Part shown: in pieces, positions 23,324-30,311 of the stretch
Numbering within the stretch: the stretch's first letter is position 1
How the letters are laid out: every line of letters begins with the position of its first letter
Source: Roseisalinus antarcticus
GTDB taxonomy: Bacteria > Pseudomonadota > Alphaproteobacteria > Rhodobacterales > Rhodobacteraceae
DNA length: 36,144 nucleotides
Direction of reading: 5' to 3'
Assembly (NCBI RefSeq): GCF_900172355.1
Contig: NZ_FWFZ01000031.1
Coordinates: 1 to 36,144, forward strand
Made by a program: the position numbers and the translations under genes
Notes under the pieces: model-generated
The model's database searches: none
Told to the model about the DNA's origin: nothing
The model's input: only the letters and a program-made list of their open reading frames with translations

Positions 23324-23908
23324 ATGAAGAGAATTTCGATTGCAATGACCTTAACACTTATTGCCGGGGCAGCTGTTGCTCAGAACATCAACGGTCCAAC
23401 CTATAACGACGCAGGGGCCGTCAACTCGCCAACCGATTGGCGGCAATGGATTTTTGTTGGCGCGCCGTTGACGCCAAACGCGCTCAACGGGGGCGAGGCC
23501 GCCTTCCCTGAGTTCCATAACGTTTATGTCGAACCAAGTGCCTTTGCTCATTATGTCGATACTGGAGAATGGGCCAATGGCACCCAGATCGCTAAAGAAT
23601 TGACGCTACTTCACGAGGGCGACAACTGCGATGAAGAGACAGGGGCCTGTTTTGAGGTATCCGGACAGGGATACTTTCAAGGTGAGTTTTCTGGACTTGA
23701 GCTGACGGTCAAAGATACGGAACGTTTCGCTGACGAGCCCGGTGGTTGGGTCTATTACAGCTTTGGCCACAAACCAGAACCATACGAAACAACAGCACAA
23801 GCGTTTCCGACGGAATCGTGCAATTCTTGTCACGAGGCAAGTGCCGACACAGACTTCGTTTTTACTCAGTTTTACCCGGTACTTCGGGCCGTTCAACCCA
23901 AGGAGTGA
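23324..23908 (+). CDS. Periplasmic cytochrome P460-like haem protein
   Basis: A 194-residue precursor with a clear signal peptide (MKRISIAMTLTLIAGAAVAQ, cleavage after AVA). It has one c-type haem site, Cys166-x-x-Cys169-His170 (CNSCHEA), close to the C-terminus, as in the cytochrome P460/c'-beta group, whose members bind or oxidise hydroxylamine and nitric oxide. The WVYYSFGHKP segment before the haem site fits that fold. The ATG at 23324 has AGGA 9 bases upstream. It is divergent from LysR 2 and probably under its control. Whether the unusual Lys crosslink of true P460 is present cannot be judged by eye. Confidence 0.78.
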   Translation: MKRISIAMTLTLIAGAAVAQNINGPTYNDAGAVNSPTDWRQWIFVGAPLTPNALNGGEAAFPEFHNVYVEPSAFAHYVDTGEWANGTQIAKELTLLHEGDNCDEETGACFEVSGQGYFQGEFSGLELTVKDTERFADEPGGWVYYSFGHKPEPYETTAQAFPTESCNSCHEASADTDFVFTQFYPVLRAVQPKE

Positions 23909-23976
23909 GTCGTGCAAGTCGTCTACCCCGTTATCAAAACGCGTTAGGCTTGTGATTTGAAGGTGTTCGCAATTAT

Positions 23977-24009
23977 AAGTCGTCCTCGGCTGTGTCTCGA
24001 GGACGACTT
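23977..24009 (+). terminator. 12-bp stem-loop downstream of the P460-like gene
   Basis: AAGTCGTCCTCG and CGAGGACGACTT form a perfect 12-bp stem around a 9-base loop, 68 bases after the stop at 23908. There is no T tract, so it is either a factor-assisted terminator or an mRNA 3'-protecting hairpin. It may also mark the boundary of the metabolic cargo. The remainder to 24098 shows nothing recognisable. Confidence 0.5.
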
Positions 24010-24098
24010 GCTGAGATATGTAGTTGCCAAAAGATCCGCATTTGAAATGCCGGCCAAAGACGCGTTGTCTAATTTCGTGGCTTCCATTTGCTGCACAT

Positions 24099-24256
24099 TG
24101 CTTGAATGACCGCATTCGTCTCTGCGCTGCGGCGACGATGTCACGTCGGCGTAGCATGTTTTCGTGCTGCTTGCGCTCGCAGCGAAGATTTGACTCTTTC
24201 GCAATGGGCTCCGAATTGCCGTTCGCCGCGCTTTGGTTGAAGGTCCGCAGTGGGCC
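24099..24256 (+). repeat. Dispersed intergenic repeat, copy C
   Basis: This copy aligns with copy A at 4267-4423. It starts GCTTGAATGACCGCATTCG and ends GAAGGTCCGCAGTGGGCCG, where similarity stops exactly. The next bases, GGAAC at 24257, belong to the phage flank 9 bases beyond the NlpC/P60 stop codon. It therefore marks the right end of the 12-kb insert. Confidence 0.75.
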
Positions 24257-24269
24257 GGAACTTCTAGCT

Positions 24270-24719
24270 TTATGGCTGTAAACCTTCGGTTTCCTCATTC
24301 TTTTGAAACAGGAAGGCAAAGGCGATGCGCCGCCGCCAGGACTCGGACATGGCCTCCTCGATCACGCCAAGTCGCTCGTAGGCATGGACGAAGGTCCCGT
24401 CCCGCGTGAGGATCCCGATGTGCTTCGAAATGGCCCGCGGCATCATCCTGAACACCAGCATATCGCCAGGACCGGCTTCCGCAGGCAGAACCTCCGGCAT
24501 GACGCCCCGGGCACTTTCGGCGATGACCTCGTGCGCACCGGTCTCGCCCCAATCCCGACTATAGGGTGGCATGGGAAACGGCTCGTCGCCGATCACATCC
24601 CGCCAAACCCCGCGCGCCAGACCGAGACAATCGCAGCCGACACCCCGCAGGCTGGCCTGGTCGTGGTAAGGCGTCCCAAGCCAAGACCGAGCTGACGCTA
24701 TCACGCGATCAGCTGACAT
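24270..24719 (-). CDS. NlpC/P60 phage tail peptidase (GTA gp14-like)
   Basis: A 149-residue cysteine peptidase that sits in the tail tip and cuts peptidoglycan peptides during DNA entry. Catalytic Cys31 is in GVGCDCLGLARG and His100 in SKHIGIL; PAEAGPGDMLVF is the typical strand before it. The start at 24719 overlaps the DUF2163 stop (TGATG). A longer upstream extension would be out of family. The C-terminus is complete, so the junction with the inserted DNA lies in the intergenic space, not in the gene. In related phages and GTAs the megatron gene follows directly; here it is 12.2 kb away. Confidence 0.9.
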   Translation of the reverse strand: MSADRVIASARSWLGTPYHDQASLRGVGCDCLGLARGVWRDVIGDEPFPMPPYSRDWGETGAHEVIAESARGVMPEVLPAEAGPGDMLVFRMMPRAISKHIGILTRDGTFVHAYERLGVIEEAMSESWRRRIAFAFLFQKNEETEGLQP

Positions 24720-25603
24720 CACAGCACCCCTCCGGAATGTCCGCCGCTCTTCGTGGCAAAACGGATCACCGCGTCCTGACCTGGGATATTCGGAAACCCC
24801 CGGAAATTCGCGACATTCGAAAACTTGGAAGCACAGGTCTCGATGCGCTTGTTGCACCCGGCCCGGATCACGAACGCATCGCCGTCCGCGATCCCCCGAA
24901 CTGGAGGCTCCAGCAGCTGCACCGTGGCCACGCCGCTCGCCAGGTCATGAGCCGCGACTTCAGCGATCCGGCCCGCGTTCGCACCCTCAGACCACGCGAT
25001 TGTGCCCAGTGCAAACCAGCCCGACGCGAATGAGGCCAGACCCGAGGTGGTGAAGCCACGATCACCAGCAAGCCCCGCGACCACGCCGGAACCCCGATAG
25101 GCCGCCGCTTCGATGTTCACGCCGCACCGCGTATCCCCAACGGCAGCATCACACCCAGATTGGTAGGTCCGGCCGAGCGTCTGGCCAAGGACGTGCGCCA
25201 TCGAGCGCACCTCCGCGACGAAGGAAACCCGACCGCGCCGGATTTCACCGATAGAGCCCCGCCGGAGCAGGGCCCGCTGCGCGGTATCGGCCCAATTCAC
25301 CCGCCAGACCTCAACGTCAGCATTGTCCCAGAGCCCGTCGAGGATATCGGTCTCGTTGATCCGATCGGAGCGCAGCACGCCCTCTGCATCCTGGGAATCC
25401 ACCGACAGATCAGAGTCGGAGCGGATCTCCGAAGCCGTCAGCCCTGCCTCCGGCTCAAAGACCGTATCACCAAAGGCGAGCGCGCGATCGTGGTCGGTGA
25501 AGCCATAAACGACGCCATCGAGCCGCGTGATGCGCCAACACCAGGACAGCGTCGTCGTGCCGTCATCAAGGTGCCCCTGCAGCTGTGGCGAAAGCGACTT
25601 CAT
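24719..25603 (-). CDS. DUF2163 baseplate hub protein (GTA gp13-like)
   Basis: A 294-residue protein that forms part of the tail hub between the DUF2460 distal tail protein and the megatron. The N-terminal MKSLSPQLQGHLDDGTTTLS and the TDHDRALAF segment are family marks. The C-terminal third contains clustered cysteines (GCDAAVGDTRCGVN and GCNKRIETCASKF, then NFRGFPNIPGQD), which in this family are candidate metal or cluster ligands. The start at 25603 overlaps the stop of the lipoprotein gene (ATGA). The ordering between lysis genes and NlpC/P60 is normal for Rhodobacterales siphophages. Confidence 0.9.
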   Translation of the reverse strand: MKSLSPQLQGHLDDGTTTLSWCWRITRLDGVVYGFTDHDRALAFGDTVFEPEAGLTASEIRSDSDLSVDSQDAEGVLRSDRINETDILDGLWDNADVEVWRVNWADTAQRALLRRGSIGEIRRGRVSFVAEVRSMAHVLGQTLGRTYQSGCDAAVGDTRCGVNIEAAAYRGSGVVAGLAGDRGFTTSGLASFASGWFALGTIAWSEGANAGRIAEVAAHDLASGVATVQLLEPPVRGIADGDAFVIRAGCNKRIETCASKFSNVANFRGFPNIPGQDAVIRFATKSGGHSGGVL

Positions 25604-25833
25604 CGGCAGGTCCCCGTCATCCGATCGTCGGTCCGCGCCACCCATTCCGCCCAAGGCGCCGGAACATCCGCGATCGTCTCCACAGGCGGAAGAGACAGAC
25701 GCGCCTCCGCATAGGCCTGGCACCCCGCACTACCACCGACCGTCGTTGTCGCGCAGCCGGTCAACAGGAGCGCCACCGCGCCCATCCCCCACAGCCTTTC
25801 GCCCACGCTCCATTGCTTCCTGCGTCGCTTCAT
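25600..25833 (-). CDS. Small phage lipoprotein, candidate outer-membrane spanin (Rz1-like)
   Basis: This 77-residue product has a basic N-terminus (MKRRRKQWS), a hydrophobic helix and a lipobox LLLTGC at about residues 22-27, so the mature lipoprotein is about 51 residues. It overlaps the candidate inner-membrane spanin gene in another frame and the DUF2163 start by four bases. Overlapping Rz/Rz1 pairs disrupt the outer membrane in the last step of lysis. The role is inferred from lipobox, size and gene nesting; sequence similarity to known Rz1 is not apparent. Confidence 0.65.
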   Translation of the reverse strand: MKRRRKQWSVGERLWGMGAVALLLTGCATTTVGGSAGCQAYAEARLSLPPVETIADVPAPWAEWVARTDDRMTGTCR

Positions 25834-25951
25834 TGGCCTCGTCCTTTGATTTGCGCCGCCCCTCGGCAGCACCGCGCATGAACGCCGTGAAGATGGCCGC
25901 GATCGTCAACGCGACCGCTACCATCCAGCCCCTGATCCAGCGGACAATCAC
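25730..25951 (-). CDS. Candidate inner-membrane spanin (Rz-like)
   Basis: A 73-residue protein with one N-terminal transmembrane helix (IRGWMVAVALTIAAIFTAFM), followed by a charged, helix-prone periplasmic part (EGRRKSKDEANEATQEAMER). That is the topology of Rz-type i-spanins. The GTG at 25951 overlaps the endolysin stop (GTGA). An ATG at 25969 adding six residues is possible. Its 3' half encodes, in another frame, the N-terminus of the lipoprotein gene. An alternative reading is a pinholin-type protein. Confidence 0.6.
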   Translation of the reverse strand: MIVRWIRGWMVAVALTIAAIFTAFMRGAAEGRRKSKDEANEATQEAMERGRKAVGDGRGGAPVDRLRDNDGRW

Positions 25952-26565
25952 CGATCGCCCTCGGCCCATTTTTGCAGACGCTCGCGCACGATCCACAGCA
26001 GCCCGAGCCCGACCAGGCAGGACGCGCCAATCAGTATCGACTGCGCGGCTGGATCAAGCTGACCGACCGCTGCCGCCACACCGCCCGCGCCCGCGACCGC
26101 GGCACCCGCCGCCGCCCGAAGCGTCGTGCTTTGGGTTTTCGAGGTGAGCGTCATGCGCCGCACGCCGAGCAGCTGCGCCTCCGGATACCCGGTCTCGCTG
26201 ACCTGATCCCGCTGATTGCCACCAACCACGATGATCCGCGCGCCCTCGCGCCGAACGAAGAACGCCACATGGCCTGTCCAGCTTTCCGGCGAGCCGCGCC
26301 AGAAGATCACAACGTCGCCAGCTTCGGCATCGTTCAGATCAACCGGCTTGCCCCAATCGAGATACGAGCGAGCGGTGAGCTTGCGCGTATGCGGCAACCC
26401 GGAGCGATGCAGCATCGCGCCGACAAAGGCCGCGCACCAGGCGGTGTCGTCCCTCATCGTCGGAAACCCGACATCGTCAAAATACCGGTCGACTGTGGGA
26501 TTACTCCCCTCAGCCCATTCCACCGTGCCAATCTCGGCGCGTGCCAAATGATACGTCTTGCGCAT
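25948..26565 (-). CDS. Phage endolysin (TIGR02594/NlpC-like) with C-terminal membrane segments
   Basis: This 205-residue protein has a cysteine-peptidase/amidase domain in residues 1-135. Catalytic Cys44 is in DTAWCAAFVG and His99 in WTGHVAFF, and RIIVVGGNQRDQVSE is the family's C-terminal strand. The extra tail has an Ala/Gly-rich helix (about 148-168) and a hydrophobic helix (SILIGASCLVGLGLLWIV), then a basic end. The enzyme would thus be tethered to the inner membrane. The start at 26565 is supported by a consensus AGGAGG site. It lies in the lysis cluster between the holin-like genes and the spanins. Confidence 0.85.
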   Translation of the reverse strand: MRKTYHLARAEIGTVEWAEGSNPTVDRYFDDVGFPTMRDDTAWCAAFVGAMLHRSGLPHTRKLTARSYLDWGKPVDLNDAEAGDVVIFWRGSPESWTGHVAFFVRREGARIIVVGGNQRDQVSETGYPEAQLLGVRRMTLTSKTQSTTLRAAAGAAVAGAGGVAAAVGQLDPAAQSILIGASCLVGLGLLWIVRERLQKWAEGDR

Positions 26566-26612
26566 GAAGTCCTCCTAGTTTTTAGAAATTACCCCGCGTC
26601 CGAGGCCAGGGA

Positions 26613-27083
26613 TCACTCAGTCAGCGTGAACGCCGCGCTGAGGTTCGTGCTTTGGTCCGAGCCCCAGTGCCAGGAGGCCAGGAGCCGGAATTCTCGATCG
26701 CCATAGGTGGCGCGCAGCTTTTCAAAGGTGCAGTCCTCGCTGCCGACCCAGATGGGCAGTGGGATTTCCGCAGCGGAATAGCCGACCCGATACTGCCAGG
26801 CACCGTCGCCAGCGCAGCCCGGTACCGGACGCCGCGTGTCGTCAAACAGCACTGCCGCATTCCAGGCCGCGAAAAAGAATTCGCCGCTCGCGTGGACGGT
26901 GCGCTGCTGAACGACGCAGCCCTCGTATTCGACCCCTTGCCAGGAACAGCGGTCCTCCGTGACAGACAGCGCATGCACCACGATGGGCGGTGGATCCAAC
27001 GCGTGCTGGAGGTCGGGCAGCGTGTAGCCGACCACGGCGCTGAACGCGGCCGCCGTGATCAGCGCCGGTGAAACAATCTGCAT
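26613..27083 (-). CDS. Phage membrane-anchored protein of unknown function
   Basis: A 156-residue product beginning MQIVSPALITAAAFSAVVGY, an uncleaved or signal-type hydrophobic helix, followed by a secreted-type domain with four cysteines (DRCSW, EGCVV, GCAGD, EDCTF). The cysteines are likely to form two disulphides. The ATG at 27083 starts one base after the stop of the upstream small gene, with AGAGGG as ribosome site. I do not recognise the family. Its place between the holin-like gene and the endolysin suggests a role in lysis control or superinfection exclusion at the envelope. Confidence 0.65.
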   Translation of the reverse strand: MQIVSPALITAAAFSAVVGYTLPDLQHALDPPPIVVHALSVTEDRCSWQGVEYEGCVVQQRTVHASGEFFFAAWNAAVLFDDTRRPVPGCAGDGAWQYRVGYSAAEIPLPIWVGSEDCTFEKLRATYGDREFRLLASWHWGSDQSTNLSAAFTLTE

Positions 27084-27084
27084 G

Positions 27085-27288
27085 TCAAAGACCCTCTGCA
27101 ATGAGGCGGATGACGTAGCTGGCAGAGCCCATGGCCGCGCCGACACCTGTGATCATGATCCACCAAATGAGCTTCTCCAGCTTCATCTCGGTGCGCTCCA
27201 GCCGCCGCAGCGCATCCTGAAGGCCCGCCTGCAGGCGGCCGAATTCCACGCCGCGCTCGCGCCAGCGCTGCTCTTCCTCAAGTGTCAT
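27085..27288 (-). CDS. Holin-like small membrane protein
   Basis: 67 residues: an N-terminal charged amphipathic coiled coil (EEEQRWRERGVEF, then LQDALRRLERTEMKLEKL) and one C-terminal transmembrane helix (IWWIMITGVGAAMGSASYVI). This topology resembles haemolysin XhlA-type holins. The AGAGGA site lies about 6 bases before the ATG. It is the first gene after the tailspike fusion gene and starts the lysis cluster. Holin function is inferred from size, topology and context. Confidence 0.65.
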   Translation of the reverse strand: MTLEEEQRWRERGVEFGRLQAGLQDALRRLERTEMKLEKLIWWIMITGVGAAMGSASYVIRLIAEGL

Positions 27289-27323
27289 GACAATCCTCTA
27301 TCAGCTGGTCGGAGCGGGCAGCG

Positions 27324-30311
27324 TCAAACCTGCACCAGGTTGAGTGCGAAGCCTGCTGGCGGCCCGCCCAGAACCTTCGGCGACGCGCCCAGATCGTGGG
27401 TGATCGTGAGCGCAGTGTCCGTCGAGGATGGCGTCCCAGTGCCGTCATTGAAGTACACAAGGAACGGATCACCCCCGCCCTGCGGCGGCAAGAGGCCCGT
27501 GAGCGTGATCCCGCCTCGGATGTTCGTGGCGTTGTTGAAGTTGATGCCCTTGTCCGCTTCGCCCGAGGCAAGGCAGTCGATAACTACGTTCGTGAGCGTG
27601 ACGTCGTTGATCTCGTCGAAGACCATGAGCCAGTTGTCGTTGGTCAGGTTCGCATCGGTGATGGTCCAGTTCTCGAGCGTCAGGCCATCGACGTGCAGAA
27701 AGTACATTCCTGTGACCTCAGTTCCGGGTTCGGGGTTGGCGGGCAGACCAGTGGGTCCCGCCGCACCGATGGTCCAATCCTTCAGCAATAGACCCTTGGC
27801 CTGCATCCGGCTGCCATTGTGGCTGTTGTGGCGGATGTCCAGCCAACGGTCTTTGATGTTGATCGCGTTCACGTTGCGGATAACGATGTCCCGCATGAAC
27901 AGGTCGCTGTGGCGCGAATTCTGCTTCATGTTCAGAATGCGCCAGCACCTGTCGATGATGAGCCCGTCAACGGTCACATCCCAGCAACCGGGAACGATGG
28001 ACAGCGCGTTGCCGTCGTAGCCGATCACCTGGTTGTCCAGGACCTGAATGTTTTCGTCAAAGATGAACTTGTTGTTGCCGATCCGGATCGCGTCGGTCGC
28101 CTCATTCGGATCCAGGTCCGGCGAGACAGCCGCGCTGGTCCGATCCCGGGTAACCAGGTTTCGGCGGATGATGATCCCGGTGTTCCAATTGCCGTGGGTG
28201 TCGATCGACGACGATGTGTCGTGTGCGCAATGGTTGTCCTCGGCGATGCAGCCGCCCGAACTGGACCAGAACTCAATCGAGTGACGACAGCCTTCAATAT
28301 AGCTGTTGCGAATGACCGAGTTGCGCTCGCCCTTGCGGAACGACACGCCGTAGCCCTCGCCAGCGGAGATCGAGCCCGGGCGACCGATGGTCAGATTATC
28401 CATCACATTGCCGTCGCCGGTGTCAAATCGGACCGCCTGGCCGGTGCGCCGGAGGTTGGTCGTCTTGGTCGGATCGGTGTCGAACGCGCAATCGCGGATC
28501 AGGCTGTTCACCATGAACCGGCACCAGATGTACTGGTGGTCCCAGGCTGCCGCGCTGCCGTGCGCCTTGGCACCGACGAAGCTGCCGCCAATCAGCGTGA
28601 AGTCTTCGATCGGATCGACCTTGAAAGCGAAGGCCTGCCAAGCCACCAGTTTGTTCTTGCCCAGCGTACCCGCGAGCGTAACCGTATTGCCGGTGATCAC
28701 CGCGATCTGGTGCAGCTCCTCATTAATCGCGATCAGCGTGCCACCATAGTCGGCCGGATACGTGATGTCCAAATCTGGCCCGATCTGGTTCGGATCCACC
28801 AGGAAATCCATAAACTGGTTGTTCAGATGCCCCGGCAGTTCCGCAGTGCCGACGACCAGCCAGTCGCCAACGGAAAGGCCCAGGGCATTGGCCATCACGA
28901 TCGTGCTGGACCCCGCTGCGGCGTTATTCTGCAACAGCGAGCCCTGCAGCAGCGTGACGGTCGAGGGATCGGACGTTTCCCAGCTGCCCACCGGGTTATC
29001 CTTGGGCACGTCGATCTCGAGCGGATCCTGAACCGTGATGGTCTTCGCGGTTGCGTTGATGCTCGCCACGAAGCAGGTCGTGCGGCTTTCATCCGGATGG
29101 TAGCTTTTGCGCGTGGTATTGGTCCGGATCTCGATGATTGACCCTGGCACAGCGGCAGACAGCAGCGCATCCGTATCTGGATCGGGGTCCTTCAGATACA
29201 GCACGGTGTCGCCCGCGCTGGAATCTGCCCCAATCACCGCCTCGCTCGTCATGGCCGGGTCGTTCACCTTCTCGCCCCAGAGGAAGAATTGCCCCCAATA
29301 GTCGTCGCCTTCGCCGCGTTCGATCACGTTGCCCGACAGATCAAGCGTAACGTTTTTCGCGCGCGATCTTGATGGAGGCTGCATTCGGCCCTTGATGTGG
29401 ATTGCGCCATTGGGGCTGTCCAGGTCCACAATAGCTCCGGTCGGCGCATCATTCGGCAGGACGTTGTGAAGGAACCATTCCAGAGGAACCTCGGCCGAGT
29501 TTGAGGCGGTATCGCCCCAGCCGGTCCAGTCCTGCCCGGGGGTGTTGTCCAGATACGGCGGTGTCAAACGATGGTCGGCGAACACATCGGCCCACAGAAA
29601 CGTCGGCAGTTCCGGCTCCACTGGAGGATCAACAGGCGGATCAACGGGAGGCACGACTGGAGGCACGACCACGACCACCTCGGCCCGCTTGCGGATTTCC
29701 ACCAGCGGAATGGACGTGATTGACCCCAGCCGCTCGAAGCTGAGCGTCACATCCAGATCGTCAGAATCAAACCGCACCGGTACGTCGAACTGGAAGCCTG
29801 CGGTGACCACGACGCCATCGCCAGGTGCCACTGTGAAGGTAATAAGTCCGGTCGCGGCATCAACAGCCCAGCCGATCGGCTGATCGACGCTGTCGAACGC
29901 GACCAAAACTGAACCCGTCACAGGCTTTTCGATCGACCGAGGCCATGAATGTGAGCTAGAAGTGTACAGCTTCTGAAGCTGGAATTCGGTCTGCGTCGCG
30001 TCACCGATACCGATCACCTGATCCGAGGCAGACGGCACTTGAGAGGGAAAGCAGGATTTGTAATCAGCCCAATCCTTAAATCGGAATCCGTAAAGCCGAC
30101 CGTTGCGCGCCTCGAAGAACGACACGACAGCCGCAAGGTCATCGGCGCGCCGAATGCCATAGGAGCAATCGTAGCGGCGCCGTGAGTCGGACCAGCTTGC
30201 ATTGCGTTCCTCAGCACCCGAGGAGAGTTCGACGATCTGCGTGCGCCGGGACGGGCCACCACGCGCGCCGCGGCTGATATCGTCGGGAAATCGGACCTCG
30301 TGAAACGCCAT
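27324..30311 (-). CDS. DUF2460 distal tail protein fused to a beta-helix tailspike
   Basis: A 995-residue fusion. Residues 1-210 are a complete DUF2460 domain (GTA gp12-like, distal tail/baseplate): FHEVRFPDDISRGARGGP at the start, YGFRFKDWADYKS, and DVPVRFDSDDLDVTLSFERL near the end. A proline-rich hinge follows (about 218-235: VPPVVPPVDPPVDPPVEP). About 760 residues after it have the short-strand, Asn/Asp/Gly/Val-rich pattern of a right-handed parallel beta-helix (IRDCAFDTD, VIRNSYIEGC, IIIRRNLVTRD, VLDNQVIGYDG). This is usual for tailspikes that bind or cut surface polysaccharide. Typical DUF2460 proteins stop at about 210 residues. The TAATG overlap with the tape measure stop indicates coupling. 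Confidence 0.87.
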   Translation of the reverse strand: MAFHEVRFPDDISRGARGGPSRRTQIVELSSGAEERNASWSDSRRRYDCSYGIRRADDLAAVVSFFEARNGRLYGFRFKDWADYKSCFPSQVPSASDQVIGIGDATQTEFQLQKLYTSSSHSWPRSIEKPVTGSVLVAFDSVDQPIGWAVDAATGLITFTVAPGDGVVVTAGFQFDVPVRFDSDDLDVTLSFERLGSITSIPLVEIRKRAEVVVVVPPVVPPVDPPVDPPVEPELPTFLWADVFADHRLTPPYLDNTPGQDWTGWGDTASNSAEVPLEWFLHNVLPNDAPTGAIVDLDSPNGAIHIKGRMQPPSRSRAKNVTLDLSGNVIERGEGDDYWGQFFLWGEKVNDPAMTSEAVIGADSSAGDTVLYLKDPDPDTDALLSAAVPGSIIEIRTNTTRKSYHPDESRTTCFVASINATAKTITVQDPLEIDVPKDNPVGSWETSDPSTVTLLQGSLLQNNAAAGSSTIVMANALGLSVGDWLVVGTAELPGHLNNQFMDFLVDPNQIGPDLDITYPADYGGTLIAINEELHQIAVITGNTVTLAGTLGKNKLVAWQAFAFKVDPIEDFTLIGGSFVGAKAHGSAAAWDHQYIWCRFMVNSLIRDCAFDTDPTKTTNLRRTGQAVRFDTGDGNVMDNLTIGRPGSISAGEGYGVSFRKGERNSVIRNSYIEGCRHSIEFWSSSGGCIAEDNHCAHDTSSSIDTHGNWNTGIIIRRNLVTRDRTSAAVSPDLDPNEATDAIRIGNNKFIFDENIQVLDNQVIGYDGNALSIVPGCWDVTVDGLIIDRCWRILNMKQNSRHSDLFMRDIVIRNVNAINIKDRWLDIRHNSHNGSRMQAKGLLLKDWTIGAAGPTGLPANPEPGTEVTGMYFLHVDGLTLENWTITDANLTNDNWLMVFDEINDVTLTNVVIDCLASGEADKGINFNNATNIRGGITLTGLLPPQGGGDPFLVYFNDGTGTPSSTDTALTITHDLGASPKVLGGPPAGFALNLVQV

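Larger units (their letters stand above)
12117..24256. mobile_element. 12-kb non-phage segment inserted into the tail operon
   Basis: This segment separates two phage genes, NlpC/P60 (stop at 24270) and megatron (start 12059), that are normally adjacent. It carries chromosomal-type metabolic and regulatory genes on both strands. GGAAC occurs at 12112-12116 just outside the left end and at 24257-24261 just outside the right end. The inner ends are CGGCC and GGGCCG. Joining the two flanks gives an uninterrupted leader between the two phage genes. The right end coincides exactly with the end of dispersed repeat copy C. There is no intact transposase, only IS200- and IS256-type remnants, so the mechanism is open: a composite element, a repeat-mediated rearrangement or an assembly join. 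Confidence 0.55.

Noticed and set aside
23977-24009. Attenuator or riboswitch in front of the phage gene
   Set aside because: The hairpin faces away from the minus-strand phage genes and no ligand-type structure is visible. It is better read as a 3' hairpin of the P460-like gene.
27819-29141. A 440-codon plus-strand frame opposite the tailspike domain
   Set aside because: The composition mirrors the beta-helix coding strand (Val/Asp/Arg-rich), there is no ribosome site, and the minus-strand gene is coupled and complete.
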